NCBI GenBank assembly: GCA_050944475.1
Contig: JBMNRD010000005.1
Coordinates: forward strand, 110,693 to 174,692
Length of the DNA: 64,000 bases
Reading direction: 5' to 3'
Source: RGIG5612 sp050944475
GTDB lineage: Bacteria; Bacillota; Clostridia; Lachnospirales; Lachnospiraceae
Below are positions 43,277 to 52,888 of this stretch, in pieces. The first letter of the stretch is position 1. The number at the start of each line of letters is the position of its first letter. The position numbers and the translations under genes were made by a program. Below the pieces are notes generated by a model that worked only from the letters and a program-made list of their open reading frames with translations, did not search any database and had not been told where the DNA came from.

Positions 43277-44146
43277 ATGAAGGTAAAGGATTTTGACCTG
43301 AGGCAGACCCTTGAGTGCGGGCAATGCTTTAATTTCGAAAGAATAGCCGAAAACGATTATATAGTTGTTGCCAAAGGACGTATGCTGCACGTAAGTCAAT
43401 TCGAAGATGAGCTGAGGTTTGAGGGTGCAGATGAGGATGAGGTGAGCACGGTATGGATTCCTTATTTTGATCTTCAGCGTGATTACGGTGAGATAAAAAG
43501 CAGTGTTGCCAAGGCAGATGAAAGGCTTGCACCTGTCGTGGAGAAATACCATGGAATCCGGCTTTTAAATCAGGATTTTCCTGAAACACTGATTTCTTTC
43601 ATTATTTCCCAGAATAAGAGTATTCCCCAGATAAAGCGGATTGTCAGGAATATATGCAGTAGTTACGGAAACTATGCGGGGTCTTTTTCAGGCAGGGATT
43701 ATTATTCATTCCCGGATGCGGAAAGCCGGCATCTTTTGACCGAGGATGTATTCAGGGAATTGAAGTGCGGCTTCCGGGCGCCCTATCTGGCAGATGGAAT
43801 AAGATGGCTCCGGGAAGGGGCGGCAGCCTTCGGAGGTGAGGAAGGTTTTGAAAAAAGACTCAGAGCAATGACCTTCGAACAGGCAAGAAACGAGCTGATG
43901 TCAATCAGGGGCGTTGGAGAAAAGGTGGCATCCTGCGTAATGCTTTTTTCGCTTGGCTTCAGGGAGGCATTTCCCGTTGATGTATGGATAAAAAGGATAA
44001 TGGAGGAGATGTACTTTTCAAGAAAGGCATCGCGTACTGAAATAGAGAATCTTGCTGCCGAAAAATTCGGCGTATTCGGAGGGTATGCCCAGCAGTATCT
44101 CTTTATTCACGCCCGTGAAAATGCCGGTATTATGAAAAAAATGTGA
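43277..44146 (+). CDS. 8-oxoguanine DNA glycosylase (OGG1-like)
   Basis: This 289-aa base-excision repair enzyme has an N-terminal DFDLRQTLECGQCFNF domain and a helix-hairpin-helix GPD core with LISFIISQNKSIPQIKRIV. The catalytic Lys is in IRGVGEKVASCVMLFSLG and the catalytic Asp in AFPVDVWIKRIM. These are the K and D pair that place it in the bifunctional OGG1 family. It removes 8-oxoG opposite C and nicks the strand. It stands alone between the ftsZ terminator and the groE operator; a ribosome site AAGAAGGA precedes it. Confidence 0.92.
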   Translation: MKVKDFDLRQTLECGQCFNFERIAENDYIVVAKGRMLHVSQFEDELRFEGADEDEVSTVWIPYFDLQRDYGEIKSSVAKADERLAPVVEKYHGIRLLNQDFPETLISFIISQNKSIPQIKRIVRNICSSYGNYAGSFSGRDYYSFPDAESRHLLTEDVFRELKCGFRAPYLADGIRWLREGAAAFGGEEGFEKRLRAMTFEQARNELMSIRGVGEKVASCVMLFSLGFREAFPVDVWIKRIMEEMYFSRKASRTEIENLAAEKFGVFGGYAQQYLFIHARENAGIMKKM

Positions 44147-44172
44147 AAAAACAAAAAAACACAAATTAATGC

Positions 44173-44201
44173 TTGCAAAATCAGCAGGAATAATATATTA
44201 T
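44173..44201 (+). promoter_or_regulatory. groESL promoter
   Basis: TTGCAA (44173-44178), 17-bp spacer, TATTAT (44196-44201) stands immediately upstream of the CIRCE operator, as expected for a vegetative promoter repressed by HrcA. Confidence 0.75.
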
Positions 44202-44209
44202 ATTCATAG

Positions 44210-44236
44210 TTAGCACTCAACCTTGATGAGTGCTGA
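44210..44236 (+). promoter_or_regulatory. CIRCE operator (HrcA binding site)
   Basis: TTAGCACTC (44210-44218), nine bases, GAGTGCTGA (44228-44236). This matches the CIRCE consensus TTAGCACTC-N9-GAGTGCTAA with one mismatch. It implies that an HrcA repressor elsewhere in the genome controls the groES-groEL operon in response to unfolded protein. Confidence 0.96.
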
Positions 44237-44259
44237 TAGATAAATAAGGAGGCAGAGAG

Positions 44260-44544
44260 ATGAAATTAGTTCCATTGGGAGAAAGAGTAGTTCTTAAACG
44301 TGCAGAAGCAGAGGAGACCACGGCTTCAGGTATTGTGTTACCGGGACAATCGCAGGAGAAACCCCAGCAGGCGACCGTGATTGCTGTAGGACCGGGCAAG
44401 ATTGTTGACGGAAAGAGCAACATGCTTGTGAAGGAAGGCGATGTGGTTATCTTTACTAAATATGCAGGCAGTGAAGTTAAACTTGGCGACGAGGAATACA
44501 TTGTAGTAAGTCAGAATGATATCCTCGCTGTTATTGAAAATTAG
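44260..44544 (+). CDS. groS: co-chaperonin GroES
   Basis: This 94-aa GroES begins with the typical LVPLGERVVLKRAEAEETTASGIVLP and contains VIAVGPGKI and VGKEGDVVIFTKYAG-like strands ending in LAVIEN. It caps the GroEL cavity as a heptamer. The mobile loop is present (residues about 17-30). AAGGAGG precedes the ATG; groEL follows after 13 bp. Confidence 0.98.
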   Translation: MKLVPLGERVVLKRAEAEETTASGIVLPGQSQEKPQQATVIAVGPGKIVDGKSNMLVKEGDVVIFTKYAGSEVKLGDEEYIVVSQNDILAVIEN

Positions 44545-44557
44545 GAGGATATGAAAA

Positions 44558-46192
44558 ATGGCAAAAATTATTAAGTATGGTGCGGAAGCCAGAGAAGCAC
44601 TGGAAAGAGGTGTCAACAAGCTTACCGATACGGTTAAGGCAACCCTTGGACCTAAAGGCAGAAACGTTGTTCTCGGCAAGCCTTTCGGCGGCCCGTTGAT
44701 TACAAATGACGGCGTTACAATTGCCAAGGAGATTTCTTTTGAGGATCAGTTTGAGGATATGGGCGCTCAGCTTGTGCGTGAGGCGGCAACTCAGACAAAT
44801 GATGATGCGGGAGACGGCACGACAACAGCCACCGTTCTTGCGCAGGCTATGATTTCCGAAGGCGGGAAGAATATTGCGGCAGGCGCAAATCCCGTTATCC
44901 TGAGGAAGGGTATGGTGGCAGCCTGTGATGCGGCCGTTAAGGCATTTGCCGGCATGAGCAGCAAGGTATCAGGCAAGGTGCAGATTGCTCGTGTTGCCGC
45001 AATCTCGGCCGGCGATGATGACGTCGGCGAACTGGTTGCCGATGCAATGGAAAAGGTTACCGCAGACGGCGTAATCACCATTGAAGAATCAAAGACAATG
45101 CAGACAGAGCTTGATATGGTTGAAGGAATGCAGTTTGACCGCGGTTATCTTTCAGCTTATATGTGCAATGACCTTGAAAAGATGGAAGCAACACTTTCCG
45201 ATTGTAAGATTCTCATCACGGACAAGAAGATTTCTTCTATCAACGAACTTCTTCCTATACTTGAAGAGGTTGTTAAGGCCGGTGAAAAGCTTCTTATTAT
45301 TGCCGAAGACATTGAGGGTGAGGCCCTTACGACTCTTATTATGAATAAGCTTCGCGGTGTATTCAATGTCGTGGCCGTTAAGGCTCCCGGCTTTGGAGAC
45401 AGAAGAAAAGAAATGCTTAAGGATATCGCTATTCTTACAGGCGGGCAGCTTATCTCCGAGGAGGTAGGCCTTACACTTGCCGAGGCAACCCTTGACCAGC
45501 TCGGCGCCGCAAAGTCCGTTAAGGTTGCAAAAGAAAGCACAACCATAGTTGACGGCGCCGGAAGCAAGGAGGCCATCGCTGACAGGTGTGCGTCAATAAA
45601 GAGACAGATTGAAACCACTACATCCGATTATGACAGAGAAAAACTTCAGGAAAGACTCGGTAAGCTCACAGGCGGCGTAGCAGTTATTCGTGTTGGCGCT
45701 GCGACCGAGACTGAAATGAAGGAGAAAAAACTCCGTATGGAAGATGCTCTTGCAGCCACAAAGGCGGCCGTAGAGGAAGGAATCGTTGCAGGCGGCGGAA
45801 GTGCCTATATTCAGGCGCAGAAGTCTGTTGCAGCCGTTGTCGATTCCCTTGACGGCGATGAGAAGACCGGCGCCAGAGTTGTTCTTAAGGCACTTGAGGC
45901 TCCTTTGTTCTGTATCGCTGAAAATGCCGGGCTTGAGGGTGCCGTAATTGTTAACAAGGTTAAGGAACTTCCCGCCGGAGAGGGCTTTGATGTACTTCAG
46001 GGCGATTACGTGAACATGGTGAAGGCAGGCATTCTTGATCCCGTTAAGGTTACAAGATGTGCGCTTCAGAACGCCACAAGCGTAGCATCAACCTATCTGA
46101 CAACAGAAGCAGTTGTGGCGGATGCCGTTGATCCCGCGGTTGAAGCAGCCAAGGCCGCGGCCGCACAGCAAAGCATGGGCGGAATGATGTAA
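44558..46192 (+). CDS. groL: chaperonin GroEL
   Basis: This 544-aa GroEL of standard length has KIIKYGAEAREALERGVNKL, LGPKGRNVVL, DGVTIAKEI, the ATP-site NDDAGDGTTTATVLAQAM, VKAPGFGDRRKEMLKDIAILTGG and a Gly-Met C-terminal tail MGGMM. It folds proteins with GroES under CIRCE/HrcA control. A terminator follows about 28 bp downstream. Confidence 0.99.
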   Translation: MAKIIKYGAEAREALERGVNKLTDTVKATLGPKGRNVVLGKPFGGPLITNDGVTIAKEISFEDQFEDMGAQLVREAATQTNDDAGDGTTTATVLAQAMISEGGKNIAAGANPVILRKGMVAACDAAVKAFAGMSSKVSGKVQIARVAAISAGDDDVGELVADAMEKVTADGVITIEESKTMQTELDMVEGMQFDRGYLSAYMCNDLEKMEATLSDCKILITDKKISSINELLPILEEVVKAGEKLLIIAEDIEGEALTTLIMNKLRGVFNVVAVKAPGFGDRRKEMLKDIAILTGGQLISEEVGLTLAEATLDQLGAAKSVKVAKESTTIVDGAGSKEAIADRCASIKRQIETTTSDYDREKLQERLGKLTGGVAVIRVGAATETEMKEKKLRMEDALAATKAAVEEGIVAGGGSAYIQAQKSVAAVVDSLDGDEKTGARVVLKALEAPLFCIAENAGLEGAVIVNKVKELPAGEGFDVLQGDYVNMVKAGILDPVKVTRCALQNATSVASTYLTTEAVVADAVDPAVEAAKAAAAQQSMGGMM

Positions 46193-46220
46193 TTCCCAGG
46201 AAAGTGATTAATTGATAACA

Positions 46221-46255
46221 AAAACGTCCCGATGCATCTCTATCGGGACGTTTTT
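46221..46255. terminator. bidirectional terminator between groEL and DMT transporter gene
   Basis: A perfect 13-bp stem, AAAACGTCCCGAT (46221-46233) with ATCGGGACGTTTT (46242-46254), has an 8-nt loop and T-runs on both strands. It serves the convergent groEL and transporter genes. Confidence 0.94.
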
Positions 46256-46262
46256 ATGAGTA

Positions 46263-47243
46263 TTACGCCATGCCTTCGGATACCCCGAGGAGCAGTATTC
46301 CCGCAATAACAACAATAACACAGGCATACTGGCCTTTGGTCAGTTTTTCCTTGAGGAATATTCTGCTTAAAATGACTGAAACTATGCAATAAGACGCAAC
46401 CATCGGCGCCGTCAACATCGGCCTTGAGGCCATAGCGTAAACGTAAAACACCTGTCCGAGTTCTTCGCAACAAGCTGCCACACCCTTGGCAAGTTCTTTT
46501 TTTGCAAACGGGTTATATGGCTTTTTCCTCTTCATCCAAAGGAAAATCCAGGCGATAATTCCCGCAAACAGAAATGTCAGCCCGTAAAGAATAATCACGT
46601 CAATTTCTCCGAGATTGAGACCGGTTTCTTCATCAAGAATGATGCCGTCGGCCGCTGTTCCTATTGTATCGAAAACACAGTAAAGAAGAGGAAAAAGCAG
46701 GGCAAGGGCGCCAAAGCGGTACTTGCGGTTTTCAGCAGCGACAGAATCGTCTGCCGCAATGGCACGTTGCTCCTTTTTTTTGAGATGCTGCTCAACAACG
46801 GCAAGTGAAACAACACCGATGACAACCAGGAGAGTTCCGGCAATATCAAGGAGTGAAAAAGCCTCGGAAAAACTGTTGATTCGGCCAACAGTCAGAAAAA
46901 ATATGAGCATGAGAATGGTGGACAGTGCCCCGGATGTATTTTGTATAGGTGATATAATGCTGAGCTCAAGATAGCGAAGGCCCGCATAGCCGATTACCAT
47001 CGAAGCAATATAGAAAAAGGAAACGGGCAGGTACTTTACTGCATTTGCGATTAATGAGCCGATACTGAAGCCTGTTTCGGCAAACGGCATTAGCAGGAAT
47101 GCCGACACACCCATAACAAGGCCTACCCATACGGCAATTTTCAGATGGGAATAGCGGTCGTTTTTATCGGTGCCCATCTTGTAAAAAAGGTCGGCACAGC
47201 CCCAGCCAAGCAGGCAAATCAGCGAATAAATAAACCAGGACAT
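46263..47243 (-). CDS. DMT-superfamily (EamA) transporter
   Basis: This 326-aa protein has about ten membrane helices in two five-helix EamA halves (first half from MSWFIYSLICLLGWGCADLFY, second from LYGLTFLFAGIIAWIFLWMK), ending in VIVVIAGILLLGVSEG. The family exports metabolites or takes up small polar compounds; the substrate cannot be told. A charged insert lies between the halves around residues 150-180. The start has AGAGGAG on the minus strand. It is monocistronic and convergent with groEL. Confidence 0.85.
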   Translation of the reverse strand: MSWFIYSLICLLGWGCADLFYKMGTDKNDRYSHLKIAVWVGLVMGVSAFLLMPFAETGFSIGSLIANAVKYLPVSFFYIASMVIGYAGLRYLELSIISPIQNTSGALSTILMLIFFLTVGRINSFSEAFSLLDIAGTLLVVIGVVSLAVVEQHLKKKEQRAIAADDSVAAENRKYRFGALALLFPLLYCVFDTIGTAADGIILDEETGLNLGEIDVIILYGLTFLFAGIIAWIFLWMKRKKPYNPFAKKELAKGVAACCEELGQVFYVYAMASRPMLTAPMVASYCIVSVILSRIFLKEKLTKGQYACVIVVIAGILLLGVSEGMA

Positions 47244-47446
47244 AAATATTCTCCTCTTAGTCCGTGCTTTATCAAGAAGAGCCGGAACATGAACTGCTTA
47301 TTTTAACAGACTTTATAACACAGGCCAACGATGTTTTCAATTTTTACATTTGCATAAAAAACATATTTGCTTCATACTGATATGGTAAAATAATAAAAAC
47401 ATACCTCTTAAAAGGCAGCGCAAGTCACAGAAAGGAAAGAAGGAAT

Positions 47447-48241
47447 TTGGCGAAGGACAGAAAATTTATTTTTATTGACATTGACGGAACAATTTATGAC
47501 TATAAATACGGTCTGGTTGAATCCGCCGTGGAAGCGGTCAGAAAACTGAAGGAAAACGGACATCATCCTATTTTGTGTACAGGAAGGACGAGGGTGATGA
47601 TTTTCGATGAAATTATTAATATGGATTTTGACGGTATTATCGCAGGTGCCGGCTCCTACATTTCATGGAAGGGAGAGGTTATCAGCTGCCTTGAGCTTCC
47701 GCAGGAGGAAGTAATGAGACTGGTAAACATCTTCCAAAGCAACGGCTTTGCCACTTATCCCGAGGGGCACGAGAATTTTTACTATGATCCCAAATATGTG
47801 GAAGACGGAGAGGATATGATTTACCGCATTTACCAGATGCACATACCCGATAAACTGAAACCGATTGATTATGTGAACAACATGCATGTATCCAAGGTCA
47901 GTGCAATGTACACAAAAGACAGCAACGCTCAGGGAGTAATTGATGCCCTGGGGGACGATTATATATGGGTGGATCACTCCGGATATCTTCTTGAGACTAT
48001 TCCGAAGCACCTTTCAAAGGGCTGCGGGGTGGAAAAGCTTTTGGAAGTTGCCGGAGGCAGTCTTGAAAACTCATATGGGTTCGGGGACAGTTATAATGAC
48101 CTTGATATGCTCAAGCTGGTGAAATACGGCGTTGTTATGGGAAACGGAAAGGATTCCTTGAAAAAGCAAGTGCCGTATCAGACGGAACCTTTCAATGAGG
48201 ACGGGGTCTACAATGCACTTGTCCGTTTCGGTTTGATATAA
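47447..48241 (+). CDS. HAD-superfamily hydrolase, Cof-like
   Basis: This 264-aa phosphatase has motif I FIDIDGTIYD, motif II LCTGRTR and motif IV GFGDSYNDLDMLKLV, typical of the Cof/YidA subgroup with a C2 cap. Such enzymes dephosphorylate sugar phosphates or cofactors; the substrate is unknown. The start is TTG at 47447 with AAGGAAAGAAGG just upstream; no ATG lies before motif I. It is transcribed alone, ahead of nrdR. Confidence 0.88.
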   Translation: MAKDRKFIFIDIDGTIYDYKYGLVESAVEAVRKLKENGHHPILCTGRTRVMIFDEIINMDFDGIIAGAGSYISWKGEVISCLELPQEEVMRLVNIFQSNGFATYPEGHENFYYDPKYVEDGEDMIYRIYQMHIPDKLKPIDYVNNMHVSKVSAMYTKDSNAQGVIDALGDDYIWVDHSGYLLETIPKHLSKGCGVEKLLEVAGGSLENSYGFGDSYNDLDMLKLVKYGVVMGNGKDSLKKQVPYQTEPFNEDGVYNALVRFGLI

Positions 48242-48369
48242 GTGCAGGTTTTCAGCAGACATAGCGGGGCCGTATTACCGCAAGACATAGAAAAGCATTG
48301 ATAATATGTACAAAATATAGTATTATCATTTAGACAGTTTTCATATACACATTGGGAGGAAAAGAGCCC

Positions 48370-48819
48370 ATGAAGTGCCCATTTTGCGGATGCCTTGATA
48401 CCAAGGTTTCAGATTCGAGACCGAACGATAATCATTCTGCCATCAGACGCCGTCGTGAGTGTATCATGTGTAAAAAACGTTTTACTACATATGAGAAAAT
48501 AGAGACAATTCCTTTGATTGTTATCAAAAAGGACAATAATAGGGAACCGTACGACAGAACCAAGGTACAAAGCGGTGTCCTCAGAGCATGTTACAAAAGG
48601 CCCGTTTCCGCAGCGCGGATAGAGCAGCTTGTGGATGATATCGAAAACGATATTTTTTCACTTGGAGTTTCAGAGGTGAAAAGTTCTGTCATCGGAGAGA
48701 TAGTAATGAACCGCATTAAAGAGGTCGATCAGGTGGCATACGTGCGATTCGCTTCTGTTTACAGGGAATTCAAGGATGTGAGCACATTCATCGATGAGAT
48801 AAAGAAACTGACCAATTAA
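48370..48819 (+). CDS. nrdR: ribonucleotide reductase regulator NrdR
   Basis: This 149-aa NrdR has the zinc ribbon MKCPFCGCLDTKVSDSR...RRRECIMCKKRFTTYE and an ATP-cone from about residue 45 (IVIKKDNNREPYDRTKV onward to RFASVYREFKDV). It represses ribonucleotide reductase genes by sensing dATP/ATP. The ATG at 48370 gives the conserved N-terminus and follows GGGAGG at 48353-48358. It lies 1 bp before yqeG. Confidence 0.97.
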   Translation: MKCPFCGCLDTKVSDSRPNDNHSAIRRRRECIMCKKRFTTYEKIETIPLIVIKKDNNREPYDRTKVQSGVLRACYKRPVSAARIEQLVDDIENDIFSLGVSEVKSSVIGEIVMNRIKEVDQVAYVRFASVYREFKDVSTFIDEIKKLTN

Positions 48820-48820
48820 T

Positions 48821-49300
48821 ATGTTCAAAAAGATACTTCCGAGGATGCATTGCGCATCCGCCTATGAAATCGATTTCCAGAGTTTTTATGATATGGGATA
48901 CAGAGCGGTATTGTTCGATGTGGACAATACCCTTGTTTTGCATGATGCACCCGCCACGGAGCAGGCGGCGGAGCTGTTTTCCCGACTCAGGGAAACAGGT
49001 TTTAAAACCTGCATTGTATCAAACAATTCACAAGAGAGGATAGAACCGTTTGCAAGGCACGTTCAAAGTCCATACGAGTTTCTGGCGGCCAAGCCCGGAC
49101 CGTCCGGTTATGAAAACGCCATGAGCCGCTTGGGGGTAAGCGCCGAGAAAACCATAATGGTGGGGGACCAGCTCTTCACAGACATAAGGGGCGCCAACAA
49201 GCTGGGAATATATTCAATATTCGTAAAGCCCATGGGAGCCGATCCCATTTTCGGAATAAAGCTTAGGCGCATTGCCGAATGGTTCATATTACTTAATTAG
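48821..49300 (+). CDS. YqeG family HAD IIIA-type phosphatase
   Basis: This 159-aa HAD protein has motif I LFDVDNTLVLHD, motif II CIVSNNSQERI, the lysine AAKPGPSGYENA and motif IV MVGDQLFTDIRGANKLG. This is YqeG, a small phosphatase usually next to shikimate and efp genes in Firmicutes. Here a two-gene ABC exporter separates it from the aroD fusion and efp. It starts 1 bp after nrdR. Confidence 0.92.
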   Translation: MFKKILPRMHCASAYEIDFQSFYDMGYRAVLFDVDNTLVLHDAPATEQAAELFSRLRETGFKTCIVSNNSQERIEPFARHVQSPYEFLAAKPGPSGYENAMSRLGVSAEKTIMVGDQLFTDIRGANKLGIYSIFVKPMGADPIFGIKLRRIAEWFILLN

Positions 49301-49336
49301 AATAAAATATCCAAAAAAGAAAAACGGGGTTCTGAT

Positions 49337-51091
49337 ATGGCAAAGTTATTTAAAAGGCTGCGCCCATTAGACATGGTATATATTGCTGTTATTGTAGTCT
49401 TTGTTGTTATCTCAGTCTGGCTGACGCTGACCATTCCGGACTACATGACGGAAATAACCACTATCGTCAAGGCGGGAGGTTCATCCGGCGATGTTCTCCG
49501 CGCCGGTCTTGCCATGCTTGCCTGTGCGGTGGGAGATGTCATTTGTACCGTTGTGGTGGGCTTTTTTACCTCAAGGGTATCAGCCGGCTTTTCCAAAAGA
49601 CTCAGACATGACATTTACGCGAAGATAATGGACTTCTCCATGCAGGAGATAAACGGTTTTTCTACGGGCGGCCTTGTTACGAGGACAGGCAATGATGTTT
49701 CTCAGATACAGATGTTTATTGCCCTGGGACTGCTGGCATTTTTGCGTGCGCCGGTCATTGCGGTATGGGCTTTCTGTAAGATTATCGGCAAGGGAAATGA
49801 ATGGCTTCTGGTTACCGGCATTGCCATAGCAATAGTTGTGGTTCATCTCATTATAAACAGGATTCTTGTAACTCCCAAGTTCAGGATTTTTCAAAAACTT
49901 ACGGACACAATAAACAGACTCACCTCTGAAAACCTGAACGGCGTGCGGGTTGTCAGGGCATATAATGCTGAAGAATACCAAAGGAAAAAATTCGACAAGA
50001 CCAATGTAGAGGCACTCAAAGCCCACCTGTTTACAGGGAAGGTTATGTCTTTTTTACATCCCGGGATACAGTTTGTCATGAACTGTACTACGCTGACTAT
50101 ATACATTGTCGGTGCATTTGTTATTAATGCGGCCGCAGTTACGGAAAGGATAGGGATATTCGGAAACCTTGTTGTTTTCATGGCATATGTTATGCAGATT
50201 CTGATATCCTTTATGATGATTTCCATGGTTTTTATGATTTTCCCGAGAGCAGAAGTGTCGGCTGCCCGTATCAATGAACTGCTTGACAGGGAAGTAAGGA
50301 TACGGGATGGGAACCTTAAGGAGGTTCCGGGCAACCGGGGAACCATCGAATTCAGGAATGCCACATTCAAATATCCCGACGCCGAGGCCGCCGTACTGGA
50401 AAATGTATCTTTTACGGTGGAAAAGGGTGAGACAGCAGCCTTTATCGGCTCCACCGGAAGCGGCAAAAGCACTTTAATAAATCTGATACCCCGTTTTTAT
50501 GATGTGACCGAAGGAGCGGTTCTTGTGAACGGTGTGGATGTCAGGGAATATAATCTGAAAGATCTCCACGGCAAGATGGGATATGTTCCTCAAAAGGCGG
50601 TTCTTTTTAAGGGAACCATCGGCTCAAACATTGACTACGGCAGTAACGGTCGGGGCGGAAGCAGAGAAGAAATTGTTCATGCGCTTGAGGTTGCACAGGG
50701 CGGGGATATTCTTAAAGGGGAGGAACTGGGAATAGATGCTCCCGTGGCACAGGGCGGAGTCAATTTTTCAGGAGGGCAAAGGCAGAGGATATCTATTGCC
50801 AGAGCAATATACAAAAAGCCTGAATTCTTTATTTTCGACGACTCTTTCTCGGCTCTGGATTATAAGACCGACAGGAAGCTCAGAAAGGAACTGAAAAAAG
50901 AAACCGAAGGGGTTACCACTTTGATTGTTGCTCAGCGTATCGGGACTGTCAAGGATGCCGATAAAATTGTGGTTCTTGATGAAGGCAGGGTGGTCGGTCT
51001 GGGCACTCACAGGGAACTTTTGAAATCCTGTGAGGTATACAGGCAGATTGCTTATTCACAGCTGTCAAAGGAGGAATTGGAAGATGCGTAG
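49337..51091 (+). CDS. heterodimeric ABC exporter, degenerate-site subunit
   Basis: This 584-aa protein has six membrane helices (residues about 15-300) and an ATPase domain with Walker A GSTGSGKST, Q-loop YVPQKA, signature FSGGQRQR and Walker B FFIFDDSFSALD. The residue after the Walker B Asp is Asp, not the catalytic Glu, as in the degenerate site of heterodimeric exporters (BmrC/TM287 type). The partner is encoded immediately downstream with an 8-nt overlap. Such pairs expel drugs, peptides or lipids; the substrate is unknown. Confidence 0.93.
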   Translation: MAKLFKRLRPLDMVYIAVIVVFVVISVWLTLTIPDYMTEITTIVKAGGSSGDVLRAGLAMLACAVGDVICTVVVGFFTSRVSAGFSKRLRHDIYAKIMDFSMQEINGFSTGGLVTRTGNDVSQIQMFIALGLLAFLRAPVIAVWAFCKIIGKGNEWLLVTGIAIAIVVVHLIINRILVTPKFRIFQKLTDTINRLTSENLNGVRVVRAYNAEEYQRKKFDKTNVEALKAHLFTGKVMSFLHPGIQFVMNCTTLTIYIVGAFVINAAAVTERIGIFGNLVVFMAYVMQILISFMMISMVFMIFPRAEVSAARINELLDREVRIRDGNLKEVPGNRGTIEFRNATFKYPDAEAAVLENVSFTVEKGETAAFIGSTGSGKSTLINLIPRFYDVTEGAVLVNGVDVREYNLKDLHGKMGYVPQKAVLFKGTIGSNIDYGSNGRGGSREEIVHALEVAQGGDILKGEELGIDAPVAQGGVNFSGGQRQRISIARAIYKKPEFFIFDDSFSALDYKTDRKLRKELKKETEGVTTLIVAQRIGTVKDADKIVVLDEGRVVGLGTHRELLKSCEVYRQIAYSQLSKEELEDA

Positions 51092-52853
51092 AAGTGCGGA
51101 AAAAGCCTCCTTCAGATATCTGATACCGCTAATCAAATATATGAAAAGGCATGCGATATTGCTTGGATTTGCAATACTTTTTGCCACTGTGGGAACCGTA
51201 TTGACCGTTGTGGGCCCCAACTACATCAGAAAAATTGCGGACATTATCGGAGAGGGCTTGTACGGCGAGCCTGTGGATATCCCGGCTGTGCTTAAAACAG
51301 CGTTGTTTCTGATATTTCTCCATATTATTTCCTTTATCATGGACTTCTTCCAGTCATATTTTATGACAGTGACGACTCAGAAAACGGGTTACAGGCTGAG
51401 GAGAGAAATTAATCGTAAAATCAACGTGTTGCCGTTGAAATTCTTTGACGATTCCATGGTAGGCGATCTGCTTTCAAGGGTTACCAATGATGTGGACTCA
51501 ATCTGCTTTACAATGATGCAAAGTGTCGGAGCCTTGTTTCAGGCAGGAACACAATTCATCGGCTCTATTATCATTATGATGATTATCAACTGGACGCTTG
51601 CCGTTACAGCAATCGGAGCAGCGGCATTGGGCTTTGTTATCCTGCTGCTCATTACAAAGAATTCCCAGAAATACTTTGTTGCGCAGCAGGCCGAGTTGGG
51701 ATGTCTGACGGGGCAGGCCGAAGAGGTTTATACAAATCACAGCATAGTTAAGGTTTATAACGGCGAGGAACAGGAAAGAGAAAAATTCAATACTATAAAC
51801 GACAGGCTTTACAATGCCACATGGAAATCCCAGTTTCTGTCGGGAATTATGATCCCCGTCATGGGCTTTGTGGGAAATCTGGGTTATGTGGCAGTATGTG
51901 TTGCGGGAGCGGTCATGGCGGCAAGGGGCACAATAACCTTCGGCGTTGTTGTCGCGTTTATGATATATGTCAGGTTGTTTACCAACCCCCTTCAACAGCT
52001 CGGCAGGATATTTACCCAGCTCCAAGGGGCGGCCGCCGCCAGCAAGCGAGTATTCGAATTTCTCGAGGAGGAAGAAATAGAAGATGACTCATATAAGGAA
52101 AGACAGTTGAGTCCTGACAGGCTTAGAGGTGAAATAGTATTTGAACACGTTAAATTCGGATATACTCCGGACAAGCTGATTATTAAGGATTTTTGCGCCA
52201 AGGCTGAAAAGGGGCAGAAAATTGCCATTGTAGGGCCCACGGGGGCGGGAAAAACCACGCTGGTCAATCTGTTGATGCGTTTTTATGAGATTGAGGAGGG
52301 CAGAATCACCATTGACGGAGTTGACATGAAAGAAATGAGCAGGGCGGAGGTGCGCAATCTGTTCGGAATGGTGTTGCAGGATGCTTGGCTGTATGAGGGA
52401 ACATTCAAAGATAACATCATGTTCAGCAAGAACGCGACGGATGAAGAGGTGATAAACGCCGCAAAAATGGTGGGAATTCATCATTTTATAAAGACAATGC
52501 CCCAAGGATATGATACAGTACTGAATGAAGAGGTAAGCGTTTCCCAGGGCCAGAGACAGCTTATAACTATTGCAAGGGCCATGGTTAAGGATGCACCCTT
52601 CCTCATTTTTGATGAAGCGACAAGCTCAGTTGATACACGTACTGAGAAAATGATACAGGAGGCCATGGACAGGCTGATGAAGGGAAGAACGTCATTTGTA
52701 ATTGCCCACAGACTGTCCACCATAAAGAACGCCGATTTGATTTTCGTTATGAACAACGGTGATATCATAGAGCAGGGCAACCATGATGAGCTTATGTCAA
52801 AAAATGGTTTTTATGCGGAGCTTTACAATAGTCAGTTTGAAAGCGTGGAGTGA
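51084..52853 (+). CDS. heterodimeric ABC exporter, consensus-site subunit
   Basis: This 589-aa protein has six membrane helices then an ATPase with Walker A GPTGAGKTT, Walker B FLIFDEATSSVD with the catalytic Glu, and switch His in IAHRLST. Its own signature is the altered VSQGQRQ instead of LSGGQ. With the upstream subunit this gives one consensus and one degenerate ATP site, the classic asymmetric exporter. The ATG at 51084 has AAAGGAGG nine bases upstream, within the end of the partner gene. Confidence 0.94.
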   Translation: MRRSAEKASFRYLIPLIKYMKRHAILLGFAILFATVGTVLTVVGPNYIRKIADIIGEGLYGEPVDIPAVLKTALFLIFLHIISFIMDFFQSYFMTVTTQKTGYRLRREINRKINVLPLKFFDDSMVGDLLSRVTNDVDSICFTMMQSVGALFQAGTQFIGSIIIMMIINWTLAVTAIGAAALGFVILLLITKNSQKYFVAQQAELGCLTGQAEEVYTNHSIVKVYNGEEQEREKFNTINDRLYNATWKSQFLSGIMIPVMGFVGNLGYVAVCVAGAVMAARGTITFGVVVAFMIYVRLFTNPLQQLGRIFTQLQGAAAASKRVFEFLEEEEIEDDSYKERQLSPDRLRGEIVFEHVKFGYTPDKLIIKDFCAKAEKGQKIAIVGPTGAGKTTLVNLLMRFYEIEEGRITIDGVDMKEMSRAEVRNLFGMVLQDAWLYEGTFKDNIMFSKNATDEEVINAAKMVGIHHFIKTMPQGYDTVLNEEVSVSQGQRQLITIARAMVKDAPFLIFDEATSSVDTRTEKMIQEAMDRLMKGRTSFVIAHRLSTIKNADLIFVMNNGDIIEQGNHDELMSKNGFYAELYNSQFESVE

Positions 52854-52888
52854 TTTTTTCCGCGCCGGCACTCGGGAGGTGAACTGTC

